A DNA stretch of 64,000 bases, from the NCBI GenBank assembly GCA_020636025.1, contig JACJYQ010000003.1, positions 310,001 to 374,000 of the forward strand. The letters run 5' to 3'. This document shows, in pieces, positions 37,544 to 44,967 of this stretch. How positions within the stretch are numbered: the stretch's first letter is position 1; every line of letters starts with the position of its first letter. This DNA is from Lewinellaceae bacterium. Its GTDB lineage: Bacteria > Bacteroidota > Bacteroidia > Chitinophagales > Saprospiraceae. The notes under the pieces were generated by a model. It worked only from the letters and a program-made list of their open reading frames with translations, searched no databases and was not told the DNA's origin. The translations under genes and the position numbers were made by a program.

Positions 37544-37927
37544 TCAGGAATTCCTTATAAGATTCTCTCTTATCCATTGAATGATTTCTCGAGCTTTCAT
37601 TTGCCCCTTAGCAACGGACATAACAAGATTATACTTTTCTTCTTGGGAGGCAGAGATATCGAACCCATTTTCCAGTAAAACTATGCGCATTAACACGTAA
37701 CCTACTCGTTTATTTCCATCGATAAAGGGATGATTCACTACTATACTTTCAAGAATAGCACTGGCTTTTTCTTCAATAGATGGGTATAATTCCTTGCCTT
37801 CGAACGATTGAAAAGGTCTGCTTAATGCTGCTTCCAACCCCTTTTGATCACGTACACCAAAAGAACCCCCAAACTCTTCAATCAAAAGTCTGTGGATGGC
37901 GAGCACTTCGCTCAATGTAAAATTCAT
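37544..37927 (-). CDS. Doc-type (Fic fold) toxin, death-on-curing family
   Basis: 127 residues. The Doc motif HPFIDGNKRVG lies near residues 66-76 (H-x-F-x-D-G-N-K-R), the active-site loop of Fic-fold kinases. Doc phosphorylates elongation factor Tu and stops translation. The N-terminal HRLLIEEFGGSFGVRD is also typical. Its start overlaps the partner antitoxin by four bases. The module sits between the two copies of the T9SS sorting tail, and its codons are more AT-rich than the flanking PKD gene, suggesting acquisition. Confidence 0.9.
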   Translation of the reverse strand: MNFTLSEVLAIHRLLIEEFGGSFGVRDQKGLEAALSRPFQSFEGKELYPSIEEKASAILESIVVNHPFIDGNKRVGYVLMRIVLLENGFDISASQEEKYNLVMSVAKGQMKAREIIQWIRENLIRNS

Positions 37928-38112
37928 TGCGCTAGTTTTTGAAGCACCTGTTTGTCTTCACGCAGAACCTGAATGAGTGAATTTGTATGCTTGATGTTTG
38001 CAGCAGATACCTTTTGAAGCATGATCAAATATGCAAGAACTTCCTCCAAATCATCATTTGGGAAAGTGTCAAGTATCTGATCAATTTTTGATTTAACTTC
38101 TTGCTTTGTCAT
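37924..38112 (-). CDS. Antitoxin partner of the Doc toxin
   Basis: 62 residues, mostly helical (KSKIDQILDTFPNDDLEEVLAYLIMLQKV, split at NDD) with a C-terminal tail rich in Leu, Gln and Lys. It is not a recognisable Phd, but position, size and the four-base overlap with doc identify it as the antitoxin. It may combine DNA binding and toxin neutralisation. The promoter should lie in the 130 bases to the right. Confidence 0.75.
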   Translation of the reverse strand: MTKQEVKSKIDQILDTFPNDDLEEVLAYLIMLQKVSAANIKHTNSLIQVLREDKQVLQKLAQ

Positions 38113-38242
38113 TAGACATTCTTTTTCACAAGTTACAACGTTACTGGGATATATTTAGTTTCTGTTTTTTTGAAGAGTTAAATTGCAAGCTATTGCTGTG
38201 TTTTTCAATCTCACGTTTGAAAAACACACCCAATAGATGGAA

Positions 38243-38440
38243 TGGTATTCCGACAAACTGGATCGAGGCATGCCAGCCGAGTATTGGGATGGCACATTTA
38301 ACGGAGAGCCGGTACCTCAGGGATTGTATTGGTGGAAAGGCCGCGGCCGATATGTGAATAACCGGATGTGGGAAGGGATGTCTTATGAGGGTAAGGCGCC
38401 GGTCAGAGAAGGGAAGGTAATGTTGTTGAGGTGAGTTTGG
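38243..38440 (+). pseudogene. Detached duplicate of a T9SS type B sorting-domain tail (198-bp repeat, right copy)
   Basis: Repeats 37193-37390 with six differences, all synonymous: E and P codons near 38307-38310, V near 38355, R and E near 38406-38409, and R just before the stop. It reads SDKLDRGMPAEYWDGTFN to KVMLLR and stops, with a nearby ATG at 38237, but has no signal peptide or domain of its own. Either it is the end of a lost paralogous cargo gene or a duplication that came with the Doc module. A free about 65-residue sorting tail would have no known function. Confidence 0.85.
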
Positions 38441-38452
38441 AATAATAGTTTT

Positions 38453-38530
38453 ATTTCTCGCAGATTCTACGCAGATTTGCTTGCACAGATTTTACACAGA
38501 TTTTTCTGTGTAAAATCTGCGAGAAAATAA
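38453..38530. repeat. CAGATT-type hairpin element 1
   Basis: Outer arms TTTCTCGCAGATT and AATCTGCGAGAAA and an inner perfect 14-bp stem CAGATTTTACACAG (38486-38499) with CTGTGTAAAATCTG (38506-38519). Related elements occur at 39403 and 43162 and a degenerate one near 40436. It lies beside the stop of the phosphatase gene and could end transcripts. Confidence 0.75.
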
Positions 38531-38608
38531 CTCAGCATTTCAAACTGTGATATTTTACTTCGTAAGTAGACAATAACTCCTCCAGATAATTCAAATGCAT
38601 CTACATCT

Positions 38609-39352
38609 TTAATCTGATAATATTACCCTGATTATCGTCAGATCATCGCTCGGTTTCAAGCCAAACTCTTCCTCCATTTTTAGCATCGTTTTCTTCAATT
38701 TGTTTTCGTTTTCTTCGAATTGTCGACTTTCAAGAAACTCGTGCAATATGCTTCCTGATTCAATCTTGTTATAACTCTTTCCATCAAAGTTCTTGAAAGT
38801 GTGAACGCCGTCAGTTGAAATAGAAAGATCGGTAAACCTTGGTATTGATTTGCGGTGGGTTCTTGTTTGAAGCCAAAGGTGTTTATCCATTTTCAAATGA
38901 TAGCCTATGTAATCGGGCTTGTTGTCATTTTCATATTCAATGGATTGCCCGTCGATATGAACTACTCCATCACCAGCTATAATTAATTCAGCCTGTCGAT
39001 TTTTTGTATCTACAACACCCAGAATTATGGTAGATAAGATCTCATCGCTTGCCAGATCTAGCTGGTTATTTAGCATTTGAAGGTCGGAGAACAGGCTTAA
39101 AGCGAGTGACTCAACCAGCTCCTTTATTGGCGTGGGTTGCTCTGTTGCGTACTCTCTGTAGGCTTCCTGTTTAGCGAGCTTTCTTAGAATTTTACCAATT
39201 AAAGTTGACGCAAGATGGGAGTCAGTTCCGCTGGAACAACCATCCATGACGGCTATCAATTTGTAGTGTTTACCGGTATCCTCAACCACCTTGAAATCCT
39301 CATTGTGGTTAACGTGAAATTCTCCTATTTGGGATAGCTCATATATTTTCAT
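38609..39352 (-). CDS. PP2C-like Ser/Thr protein phosphatase family protein
   Basis: 247 residues. Motifs are MDGCSSG near 36-42 (the DG pair that binds metal), LIIAGDGVVH near 128, STDGVHTF near 177 and SDDLTIIRV near 235-243. These are the conserved blocks of PP2C/PPM phosphatases, which use two metal ions to remove phosphate from Ser or Thr. The N-terminal block (SQIGEFHVNHNEDF) also fits. No kinase gene is adjacent. It is flanked on both sides by CAGATT-type hairpins. Confidence 0.82.
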   Translation of the reverse strand: MKIYELSQIGEFHVNHNEDFKVVEDTGKHYKLIAVMDGCSSGTDSHLASTLIGKILRKLAKQEAYREYATEQPTPIKELVESLALSLFSDLQMLNNQLDLASDEILSTIILGVVDTKNRQAELIIAGDGVVHIDGQSIEYENDNKPDYIGYHLKMDKHLWLQTRTHRKSIPRFTDLSISTDGVHTFKNFDGKSYNKIESGSILHEFLESRQFEENENKLKKTMLKMEEEFGLKPSDDLTIIRVILSD

Positions 39353-39402
39353 TTGTATTGCGCACGCTTACTTTCTATGATTAACTCTTAAGGATAAATT
39401 TA

Positions 39403-39501
39403 TTTCTCGCAGATTCTACGCAGAAAAAAATGCACAGATTCTACACAGAAAAAATCTGTGAAGAATCTGCGCAAACAAATCTGCGTAAAATCTGCGAGAA
39501 A
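39403..39501. repeat. CAGATT-type hairpin element 2
   Basis: Arms 39403-39423 (TTTCTCGCAGATTCTACGCAG) and 39481-39501 pair over 21 bases with one mismatch. An inner stem (CACAGATTCTACACAG against CTGTGAAGAATCTGCG) lies inside. It sits between the divergent-looking ends of the AHSA1 gene and the phosphatase gene start. Confidence 0.8.
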
Positions 39502-39509
39502 CTCTCTAC

Positions 39510-40016
39510 TTACCCTTTTTTAAGCATCTCCAACAGCCCATCCAAATTCCCAAGACTTGCTTCCATGCCCTCTTTGAATCCGTGAGTCACCATATATTCA
39601 AGCACCTCGAGACTGCCATATTCAGCTGTTACGACAACCAGCGTTTTCCCATCCGCTTCAGTGAAAACATTGCTGCAATTCGTACGTGGAAAATCGGGGC
39701 TTACCATTCCGTTTTCATCGCTAAACGCCCTCAATTCCACAATGCTTTTTAACGGTTCAATTTTTTGATAATCGTAGCGACTCCAGTGTTTTTCACCCTG
39801 CGGGCCGATCATGGCGTAATGCCAGTATCCTCCTTCGCGAAAATCCATGGTTTTGGTTTTGGCCCGCCAGGGTTTGGGAGCTATCCAGCGTTCCAGAATT
39901 TCAGGGTTTGTCCAGGCTTCCCAAACGAGGTCAAGACCTGCATCAAATTCGCGTTTGATGGTGATCGTTTTGGTTTCTTTATTTACGGTAAAGTCGAATA
40001 ATAGTGCAGCATTCAT
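39510..40016 (-). CDS. SRPBCC/AHSA1 family protein
   Basis: 168 residues. The helix-grip fold is recognisable by ITIKREFDAGLDLVWEAWTNPEILERW, broken as ITIKREFDAGL and VWEAWTNPE, then WRAKTKTMDFREGGYWHYAM and the C-terminal helix GMEASLGNLDGLLEML. AHSA1-like proteins bind hydrophobic ligands or stimulate partner proteins. The start overlaps the stop of an ArsR-type regulator gene by four bases (ATGA). That pairing, common in Bacteroidota, suggests both are expressed under ArsR control. Ligand unknown. Confidence 0.87.
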   Translation of the reverse strand: MNAALLFDFTVNKETKTITIKREFDAGLDLVWEAWTNPEILERWIAPKPWRAKTKTMDFREGGYWHYAMIGPQGEKHWSRYDYQKIEPLKSIVELRAFSDENGMVSPDFPRTNCSNVFTEADGKTLVVVTAEYGSLEVLEYMVTHGFKEGMEASLGNLDGLLEMLKKG

Positions 40017-40339
40017 TTTTTCTTGTTTTTCATAGTGAGTAATACATCATCAAGTTGAGTAAAGCGGGCCTCCCATATCTTGCGGTACTGGTCCAGCCAC
40101 TTGTCAATTTCTTTCATTTTGTTTAGGTCAAGTTGGTAGTAGATCTCCCTGCCTTCCTGGGTTTGCGTCACCAATTCGCACTCAGAGAGGATACGCAGGT
40201 GTTTGGAAACTGCCTGCCGTGAGGAGTCAAAATGTTCGGCAATGGCGTTTGGTGTCATGGCCTGGAGAGCAATTAAGGCAATAATGGCGCGCCTGCTCGG
40301 GTCGGCAATTGCCTGAAAAATATCACGTCTGGTTTTCAT
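40013..40339 (-). CDS. ArsR-family winged-helix transcriptional regulator
   Basis: 108 residues from ATG 40339; an earlier start would add 11 unrelated residues. The winged helix spans AIADPSRRAIIALI, AIAEHFDSSRQAVSKHLRIL and ELVTQTQEGREIYYQL, the signature of the ArsR group. It lacks the CxC metal site of ArsR proper, so the signal is probably not arsenic. It probably represses its own operon; two 15-bp direct repeats overlap its promoter. It heads a two-gene operon with the AHSA1 gene. Confidence 0.9.
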   Translation of the reverse strand: MKTRRDIFQAIADPSRRAIIALIALQAMTPNAIAEHFDSSRQAVSKHLRILSECELVTQTQEGREIYYQLDLNKMKEIDKWLDQYRKIWEARFTQLDDVLLTMKNKKK

Positions 40340-40341
40340 TG

Positions 40342-40382
40342 TGCAATTATTTGGTTGCAAATATACATGCAACTATTTGGTT
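40342..40382 (-). promoter_or_regulatory. Promoter and candidate autoregulatory operator of the ArsR-AHSA1 operon
   Basis: On the plus strand TGCAATTATTTGGTT (40342-40356) and TGCAACTATTTGGTT (40368-40382) are 15-bp direct repeats with one mismatch, 26 bases apart. Between them, CAAATATA (40358-40365) is TATATTTG on the minus strand, a match to the -7 consensus TAnnTTTG. Repeats flanking a promoter just upstream of a regulator start suggest ArsR binding sites. Confidence 0.55.
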
Positions 40383-40435
40383 TCGAAAATTGTTTTGAAA
40401 ATTGCTTGTATCAGGTAATTTGAAGGTGCCGTTTT

Positions 40436-40500
40436 ATTTCTCGCAGATTCCACGCGGATTTGTTTTCGCGGATTCCACACTGAAAAATCTGAGTAAATCC
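40436..40500. repeat. Degenerate CAGATT-type repeat
   Basis: TTTCTCGCAGATTCCACGCGG at 40438-40458 matches the 5' arm of the element at 39403, but the matching 3' arm is lost. It lies upstream of the arylsulfotransferase-like gene. Confidence 0.55.
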
Positions 40501-40587
40501 AAATACATCCATTTATATTGCCTTCAAGACACTTAAACGAATGTGAAATTTATCAGTCCAAACCTAGTTTGATCTAACATCCATAAA

Positions 40588-42243
40588 ATGAAGAAATTCA
40601 TCACCGTAGTTTCCCTTTTGATATTGAGCTTTCACGGCAACAGTCAAACGGTTGGTCTAATCCAGCATGACGCTCAGTCACTTGACAATGGCTATATTTT
40701 GTTTGCTCCTGTTGGAGCCACCACCACCTACCTGATAGACAAATGTGGCAAACTTGCCAAAACATGGCCTAGCAACTACAGACCAGGCCAATCGGTATAC
40801 CTGCTCCCCGATGGTACTTTGTTGCGTACTGGAAATGCCAACAATGCCACGTTTAATGCGGGCGGTAAGGGCGGAATCATTGAAAAAATTGACTGGGATG
40901 GCCATGTTGTGTGGACGTACCAGGTATCAGACGCCACAAAATGCCAGCATCACGATGTAAAGGCCCTTCCCAACGGCAATGTCTTGATCATTGCCTGGGA
41001 AAGTAAAACAAATACAGAGGCGATCGCAGCCGGCAGAAACCCGGCGCAGGTATCCAACCAGCTCTGGAGCGAGCAAATTCTGGAAGTTCAACCCGTGGGT
41101 ACGAACGGCGGGAATGTCGTTTGGGAATGGCACTTGTGGGACCATCTGGTGCAGGATTTCGACGATGCCAAACCCAATTATGGAACGGTTGCCACCAACC
41201 CGCAATTGATTAACCTCAACTACAATGCAAATGCCAATCAAAGCGACTGGATCCACCTGAATTCGATTGATTACAATGCGACGCTGGATCAGATCGTGGT
41301 CAGTTCACATAACATGAGCGAAATTTGGATCATTGATCACAGCACCACTACAGCCGAGGCGGCTACTCACGCAGGCGGCAATTCCGGCAAGGGTGGCGAT
41401 ATACTCTACAGATGGGGTAATCCGACTGCCTATGATATGGGAACAAACTCCAACCGGCATTTTTACGGTCAGCACAATGCCCGCTGGATAGAGAGTGGCT
41501 ATCCCTTTGAAAATCAGATCATGGTATACAACAACGGAAATGGACGTCAGGGGGGGAACTATACTACAGTTGAGATAATCAACCCGCCTGTTGATGGTTA
41601 CAACTATTCCAACACATTACCGTATTTGCCAACCACTACCTCCTGGATCTACAACGACGGGAATCCCAATAATTATTATGCGCAAAACATTTCAGGTGCA
41701 CAGCAACTGCCCAATGGCAACGTATTGATGTGTAATGGCCCGGCCGGAACCTTTACCGAGGTGACAAACAGCGGTGAAACCGTGTGGAAGTACATTAGCC
41801 CGATAAATGGAATGGGCATTATTTCACAAAACAGTCCTGCTAATCAAAATCTGGTGTTTAGATGCACCTATTACCCATACGATTATGCGGGCTTTAGCGG
41901 ACATTCCATCACTAGTGGCGATATTATCGAAAATCAGAATGATGTTTCAGCGACTTGTGAATTGACTTCCGGACTAGTGACCATTAATCCGGATTTTAAT
42001 GTAAGCATATTCCCCAACCCATCCAGCGATTTTATGGCCGTTCAATTACAAGGTCTTCTGACTGAAAAGGTAGACGTAAAATTATTCGATCAGAGTGGAA
42101 AAATGCTGAAGGAAACCAGCATACAACCCGGTTCTACCCTTTGCTATCTGGACACTCAGACATTGTACAGCGGTACTTACCTCGTGACGTACTTTATAAG
42201 CGGAAGGTTGGTGGGTAGTGATCAGGTTGTATTGGTGAAGTGA
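40588..42243 (+). CDS. Arylsulfotransferase (ASST)-like secreted protein with T9SS type A sorting domain
   Basis: 551 residues with a signal peptide (to GNSQ). The body (about 25-465) has the beta-propeller pattern of ASST-like proteins: YLIDKCGKLAKTW, QHHDVKALPNGNVLIIAWES, WEWHLWDHLVQDFD and DWIHLNSIDYN. ASST enzymes transfer sulfate between phenols using a catalytic His; whether this member is active is not clear. The last about 80 residues (FNVSIFPNPSSDF to QVVLVK) are a type A T9SS sorting domain. The gene is transcribed alone and converges with the DUF2911 gene. Confidence 0.85.
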   Translation: MKKFITVVSLLILSFHGNSQTVGLIQHDAQSLDNGYILFAPVGATTTYLIDKCGKLAKTWPSNYRPGQSVYLLPDGTLLRTGNANNATFNAGGKGGIIEKIDWDGHVVWTYQVSDATKCQHHDVKALPNGNVLIIAWESKTNTEAIAAGRNPAQVSNQLWSEQILEVQPVGTNGGNVVWEWHLWDHLVQDFDDAKPNYGTVATNPQLINLNYNANANQSDWIHLNSIDYNATLDQIVVSSHNMSEIWIIDHSTTTAEAATHAGGNSGKGGDILYRWGNPTAYDMGTNSNRHFYGQHNARWIESGYPFENQIMVYNNGNGRQGGNYTTVEIINPPVDGYNYSNTLPYLPTTTSWIYNDGNPNNYYAQNISGAQQLPNGNVLMCNGPAGTFTEVTNSGETVWKYISPINGMGIISQNSPANQNLVFRCTYYPYDYAGFSGHSITSGDIIENQNDVSATCELTSGLVTINPDFNVSIFPNPSSDFMAVQLQGLLTEKVDVKLFDQSGKMLKETSIQPGSTLCYLDTQTLYSGTYLVTYFISGRLVGSDQVVLVK

Positions 42244-42251
42244 TAAAATCC

Positions 42252-43121
42252 TCAATGCTTCAAAGACTTCAACTCTGCCTGCAATTTCGTATTCAACCGG
42301 GTATACTCCGCTTTCAGCTCTTCGCCGGCTGATTGCGCTTGTTCAAAAGACTTTTCAGACGCTTTCATGGCCCCTGGAATGTCCCCTTTTTGTTTCAGAA
42401 TAAGGGCGTATCTGTACAGCATGCCGATGTGGTTCGGGTTCTTTTCAAGGGCCATAGACATCAGTTCGGCGGCACGGTTTATATCAAGGTTGTTTTCGTA
42501 GTAAAACATGGCCACCTGGAAATACGGCCGACGACCTTCTCCGGTCAATGCTTTTTCCAGATCGGGGATTACGGTGTGTTTCAAGTCGATTTTTATGTCA
42601 ACCGGAACCAGCACCTGATCCCAGGAAATATGCAACATGCCACGATCCGAGCCAATGTTATCCAGGCTAATGGTAAAGGTCTCGACTATTTCTTTTCGTT
42701 TAATGGACTTCACCGAGAACCGTACAGCGTCATTTTCGGGATTGTATTTATAGGATCCCCATTGATGCTGGCTTTTTTGCAGGATTACCTCCCAGGTGCT
42801 TTTCCCAGGAATGGTAAACAACTCATACCTGCCCGAATCAAGCGGGTTTCCGGCCAGAATTACTGGCGTGCTGAAATATATTTCTGTAGCGGCGTCGGCG
42901 CCCGTTCTCCATATCTGGTCGTAGGGAACCAGATTCCCGAATATTTTGCGTCCGCGCTTGTTTGGCCGGTTGTAGGTGACCTCTATTTGGGTGGATGCGA
43001 TCGTTTGTTGAATGACGGCTTTGGAATTTGTTTTGGGGATGATGAAGTTTTCGGAGGTGTTTTGGGCTATGGCCGAGGCAGTCAGGAATATGACGAAGAG
43101 GGTGGTGTAAATAGCTTTCAT
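42252..43121 (-). CDS. DUF2911 protein with C-terminal TPR-like helices
   Basis: 289 residues from ATG 43121; the signal peptide (MKAIYTTLFVIFLTASAIAQ) sets this start rather than one 45 bases upstream. DUF2911 features are RPNKRGRKIFGNLVPYDQ, WRTGADAATEI and the strand TWEVILQKSQHQWGSY. The last third (about 200-289) has helices typical of TPR repeats. DUF2911 proteins are secreted and common in Bacteroidota; their function is unknown. It is a single-gene unit with a 24-bp hairpin 40 bases upstream. Confidence 0.88.
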   Translation of the reverse strand: MKAIYTTLFVIFLTASAIAQNTSENFIIPKTNSKAVIQQTIASTQIEVTYNRPNKRGRKIFGNLVPYDQIWRTGADAATEIYFSTPVILAGNPLDSGRYELFTIPGKSTWEVILQKSQHQWGSYKYNPENDAVRFSVKSIKRKEIVETFTISLDNIGSDRGMLHISWDQVLVPVDIKIDLKHTVIPDLEKALTGEGRRPYFQVAMFYYENNLDINRAAELMSMALEKNPNHIGMLYRYALILKQKGDIPGAMKASEKSFEQAQSAGEELKAEYTRLNTKLQAELKSLKH

Positions 43122-43161
43122 GATTTTATAGCTTGTTCTATAGTTTGCTGAAGTGGTTTTT

Positions 43162-43240
43162 ACCACAGATTACACAGATTTTCACAGATAAATTAAAAGA
43201 TTGCCGAAGGCAATCCGTGAAAATCTGTGTAATCTGTGGT
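43162..43240. repeat. CAGATT-type hairpin element 3 (24-bp perfect stem)
   Basis: ACCACAGATTACACAG onwards (43162-43185) pairs perfectly for 24 bp with 43217-43240. The loop carries a smaller hairpin GATTGCC-gaa-GGCAATC (43198-43214). It stands upstream of the DUF2911 gene. Confidence 0.85.
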
Positions 43241-43270
43241 GAATTTATTTCACAAAGGTCGAATCCTCCC

Positions 43271-43327
43271 TGCAAGGTATCCAGCGTTGCCGCGTGTTCT
43301 TGGTCACAAGACCAATAGCGGCCGGAA
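43271..43327 (+). repeat. 57-bp repeat, copy 1 (TGCAAGGTAT...GCGGCCGGAA)
   Basis: Shared with 44791-44847 at 51 of 57 positions. It folds as GCCGC...TTGGTC-acaa-GACCAA...GCGGC. Both copies are intergenic and in the same orientation. Confidence 0.75.
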
Positions 43328-43345
43328 AATTTATTCTCAACCGAC

Positions 43346-43840
43346 TCAATGCTTTAGTTTAATGATGAATCTTTCAATCTGCCTTCTATGCCTCAATACG
43401 TGAACAATCGCATGTTCTAACAGTTGCTCAACATCATATTGCTGTCCCCACCTCACGTTTATTTTGTTGTTTGTATTATACTCTTCAAGTTTAATTTCCG
43501 GGTAATCCTCAAACAATTTTTCATTGTAGGCAAACATCATGTCCAGGGCAGTATTGTACTCAGAGATAGAGTTCAACAGTTCTCTGTTTTTATAGGCTAT
43601 TTCCTCGCCCAGCCATTTTCTTATTGCAATCACATAGCTATATCCGGATCTGACTACATGACTCAATACAGTTTGAATGGATTTGCAATCTTCATCTTCC
43701 GTATCAGGATCGACGATGTAAATCAAGTCATTTGTCGTGATGTTTTGAATGACTGATTTCAGCTCCTTTATGGATCTTTCATACTCATCCAACAGGGCTC
43801 CAATGGCGCCGTTATTTCTATAAGTAACTGTTTGTTGCAT
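43346..43840 (-). CDS. DinB-like four-helix protein
   Basis: 164 residues, mostly helical. LLDEYERSIKELKSVI near the start, LSHVVRSGYSYVIAIR near 80-95 and EHAIVHVLRHRRQIERF near 142-158 place histidines where DinB/YfiT-like proteins bind a metal ion. Such proteins are often thiol-dependent enzymes of detoxification or have unknown roles. Its start is 4 bases from copy B of the 102-bp element. No operon partner is evident. Confidence 0.75.
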   Translation of the reverse strand: MQQTVTYRNNGAIGALLDEYERSIKELKSVIQNITTNDLIYIVDPDTEDEDCKSIQTVLSHVVRSGYSYVIAIRKWLGEEIAYKNRELLNSISEYNTALDMMFAYNEKLFEDYPEIKLEEYNTNNKINVRWGQQYDVEQLLEHAIVHVLRHRRQIERFIIKLKH

Positions 43841-43844
43841 GTTG

Positions 43845-43935
43845 ATACTTCACGCTGTTTGGTTTTGAAAATTGCCTGCTGCTAAATCATTGATTAACAG
43901 CGTTCAGTATGACAAGTGGTTGTGAAAATCATGAT
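43845..43935 (+). repeat. 102-bp dispersed element, copy B (3' part inverted)
   Basis: Matches copies A, C and D through AACAGCGTTCAGTATGACAAGTG (to about 43917). It then reads GTTGTGAAAATC, which is the reverse complement of the TTTTCACAAC block found in the other copies. The 3' module has therefore been inverted or mirrored. Confidence 0.75.
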
Positions 43936-44012
43936 CACGCAATCATTTGAAAATCAAATATTTGAAATCAATCAAATCATCATAATCACTTTAATCCCAG
44001 TATAACTTCTTT

Positions 44013-44657
44013 TTATTTAAAATTGAACCTTATCCCAACAGAATTCAGCGGCTCAAAAATATTTAACCAATAATTTCTTGAGGGATACAACTCTTTGTTC
44101 GGTTGTGTACTTTCATTTTGAGCTAAGCTCACTCTTCCAATCCTATATCTGGTATCTGCGAAAATTAATATTCTACGATCCAATTTTAAGTTAATCGTTA
44201 AATCTGGAGCTACTCCCAGGTAGTTCTTTCTATGGTTTATTTCATACGTGGGAGGATAATCAACCCAATATGTTCCTTTTTGATTAGATACCTCTTCAAA
44301 CAACTCCAACCCATAGCTTAAAAACACTTTTTTCTCATTTCCTGGTGAAATCTTTACTCCCATCTTAAGCTCCACCCCGTTTATTACTGATGATTCAGTA
44401 GTATATCCACCTCCAGACTCAAGAGTAGAATTTAGCTTTCTAACACCCAGATAATATTGCCATTTTTCTGATGGGTTGAAACCTATATTAAAGCCATTTA
44501 TAAAACTGAATTTATTTGAATAGTATTCTGATTTAAACAGTCCCGTTTCTTTCGAATATCGACCAATATTTAATTCAACTGAAATATTGTTGATAATTTG
44601 GGCATCGAGACCTTCTTGTATGGTGACAAAAAGTATTAAGAACAGTATTTCTTTCAT
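44013..44657 (-). CDS. Outer-membrane beta-barrel protein
   Basis: 214 residues from ATG 44657 (signal MKEILFLILFVTIQEGLDAQ); a longer frame starts at 44747 but lacks a signal. The remainder alternates in strands with aromatic ends (INGFNIGFNPSEKWQYYLGVRKL, in parts) and ends SVGIRFNFK, the pattern of a last barrel strand. The gene is AT-rich. Function unknown. No partner gene. Confidence 0.72.
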   Translation of the reverse strand: MKEILFLILFVTIQEGLDAQIINNISVELNIGRYSKETGLFKSEYYSNKFSFINGFNIGFNPSEKWQYYLGVRKLNSTLESGGGYTTESSVINGVELKMGVKISPGNEKKVFLSYGLELFEEVSNQKGTYWVDYPPTYEINHRKNYLGVAPDLTINLKLDRRILIFADTRYRIGRVSLAQNESTQPNKELYPSRNYWLNIFEPLNSVGIRFNFK

Positions 44658-44967
44658 TTTTCGAGGTGTTTGGTGTTTTGCAGGAGCACCAAGCGCATAC
44701 GGCAGCGCGAGCAGCTCCTCAATATAAATCAATGACGTCTTTTTCAATCTGGCGCTTAGGTATTATCCAGGTAAGCTCTTTACGTTATCCTGCATGGTAT
44801 TCAGCGTTGCCGCGTGTTCTTAGTCGCAAGACCAAGAGCGGCTGGAATTTACCGTAAGCCCTAAAAAGCCTTGCTGTTTTGTACCCAAATAAATTCTATA
44901 TATTTCGACATCCAAGACTTCGAAACGCCAAAAATACACTACAATTTTTTCACTAAAAACATATACT
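44658..44967. other. Divergent intergenic region with repeat and promoter
   Basis: 310 bases between the barrel gene and the sugar transporter gene. It holds the second copy of the 57-bp repeat and a promoter-like pair: TTTG (44878-44881), 17 bases, TATATTTC (44899-44906). No further gene is seen. Confidence 0.5.
44791..44847 (+). repeat. 57-bp repeat, copy 2
   Basis: TGCATGGTATTCAGCGTTGC to CTGGAA, 51 of 57 bases identical to 43271-43327, same orientation. The central hairpin is kept (TTAGTC-gcaa-GACCAA with one weak pair). Confidence 0.75.
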
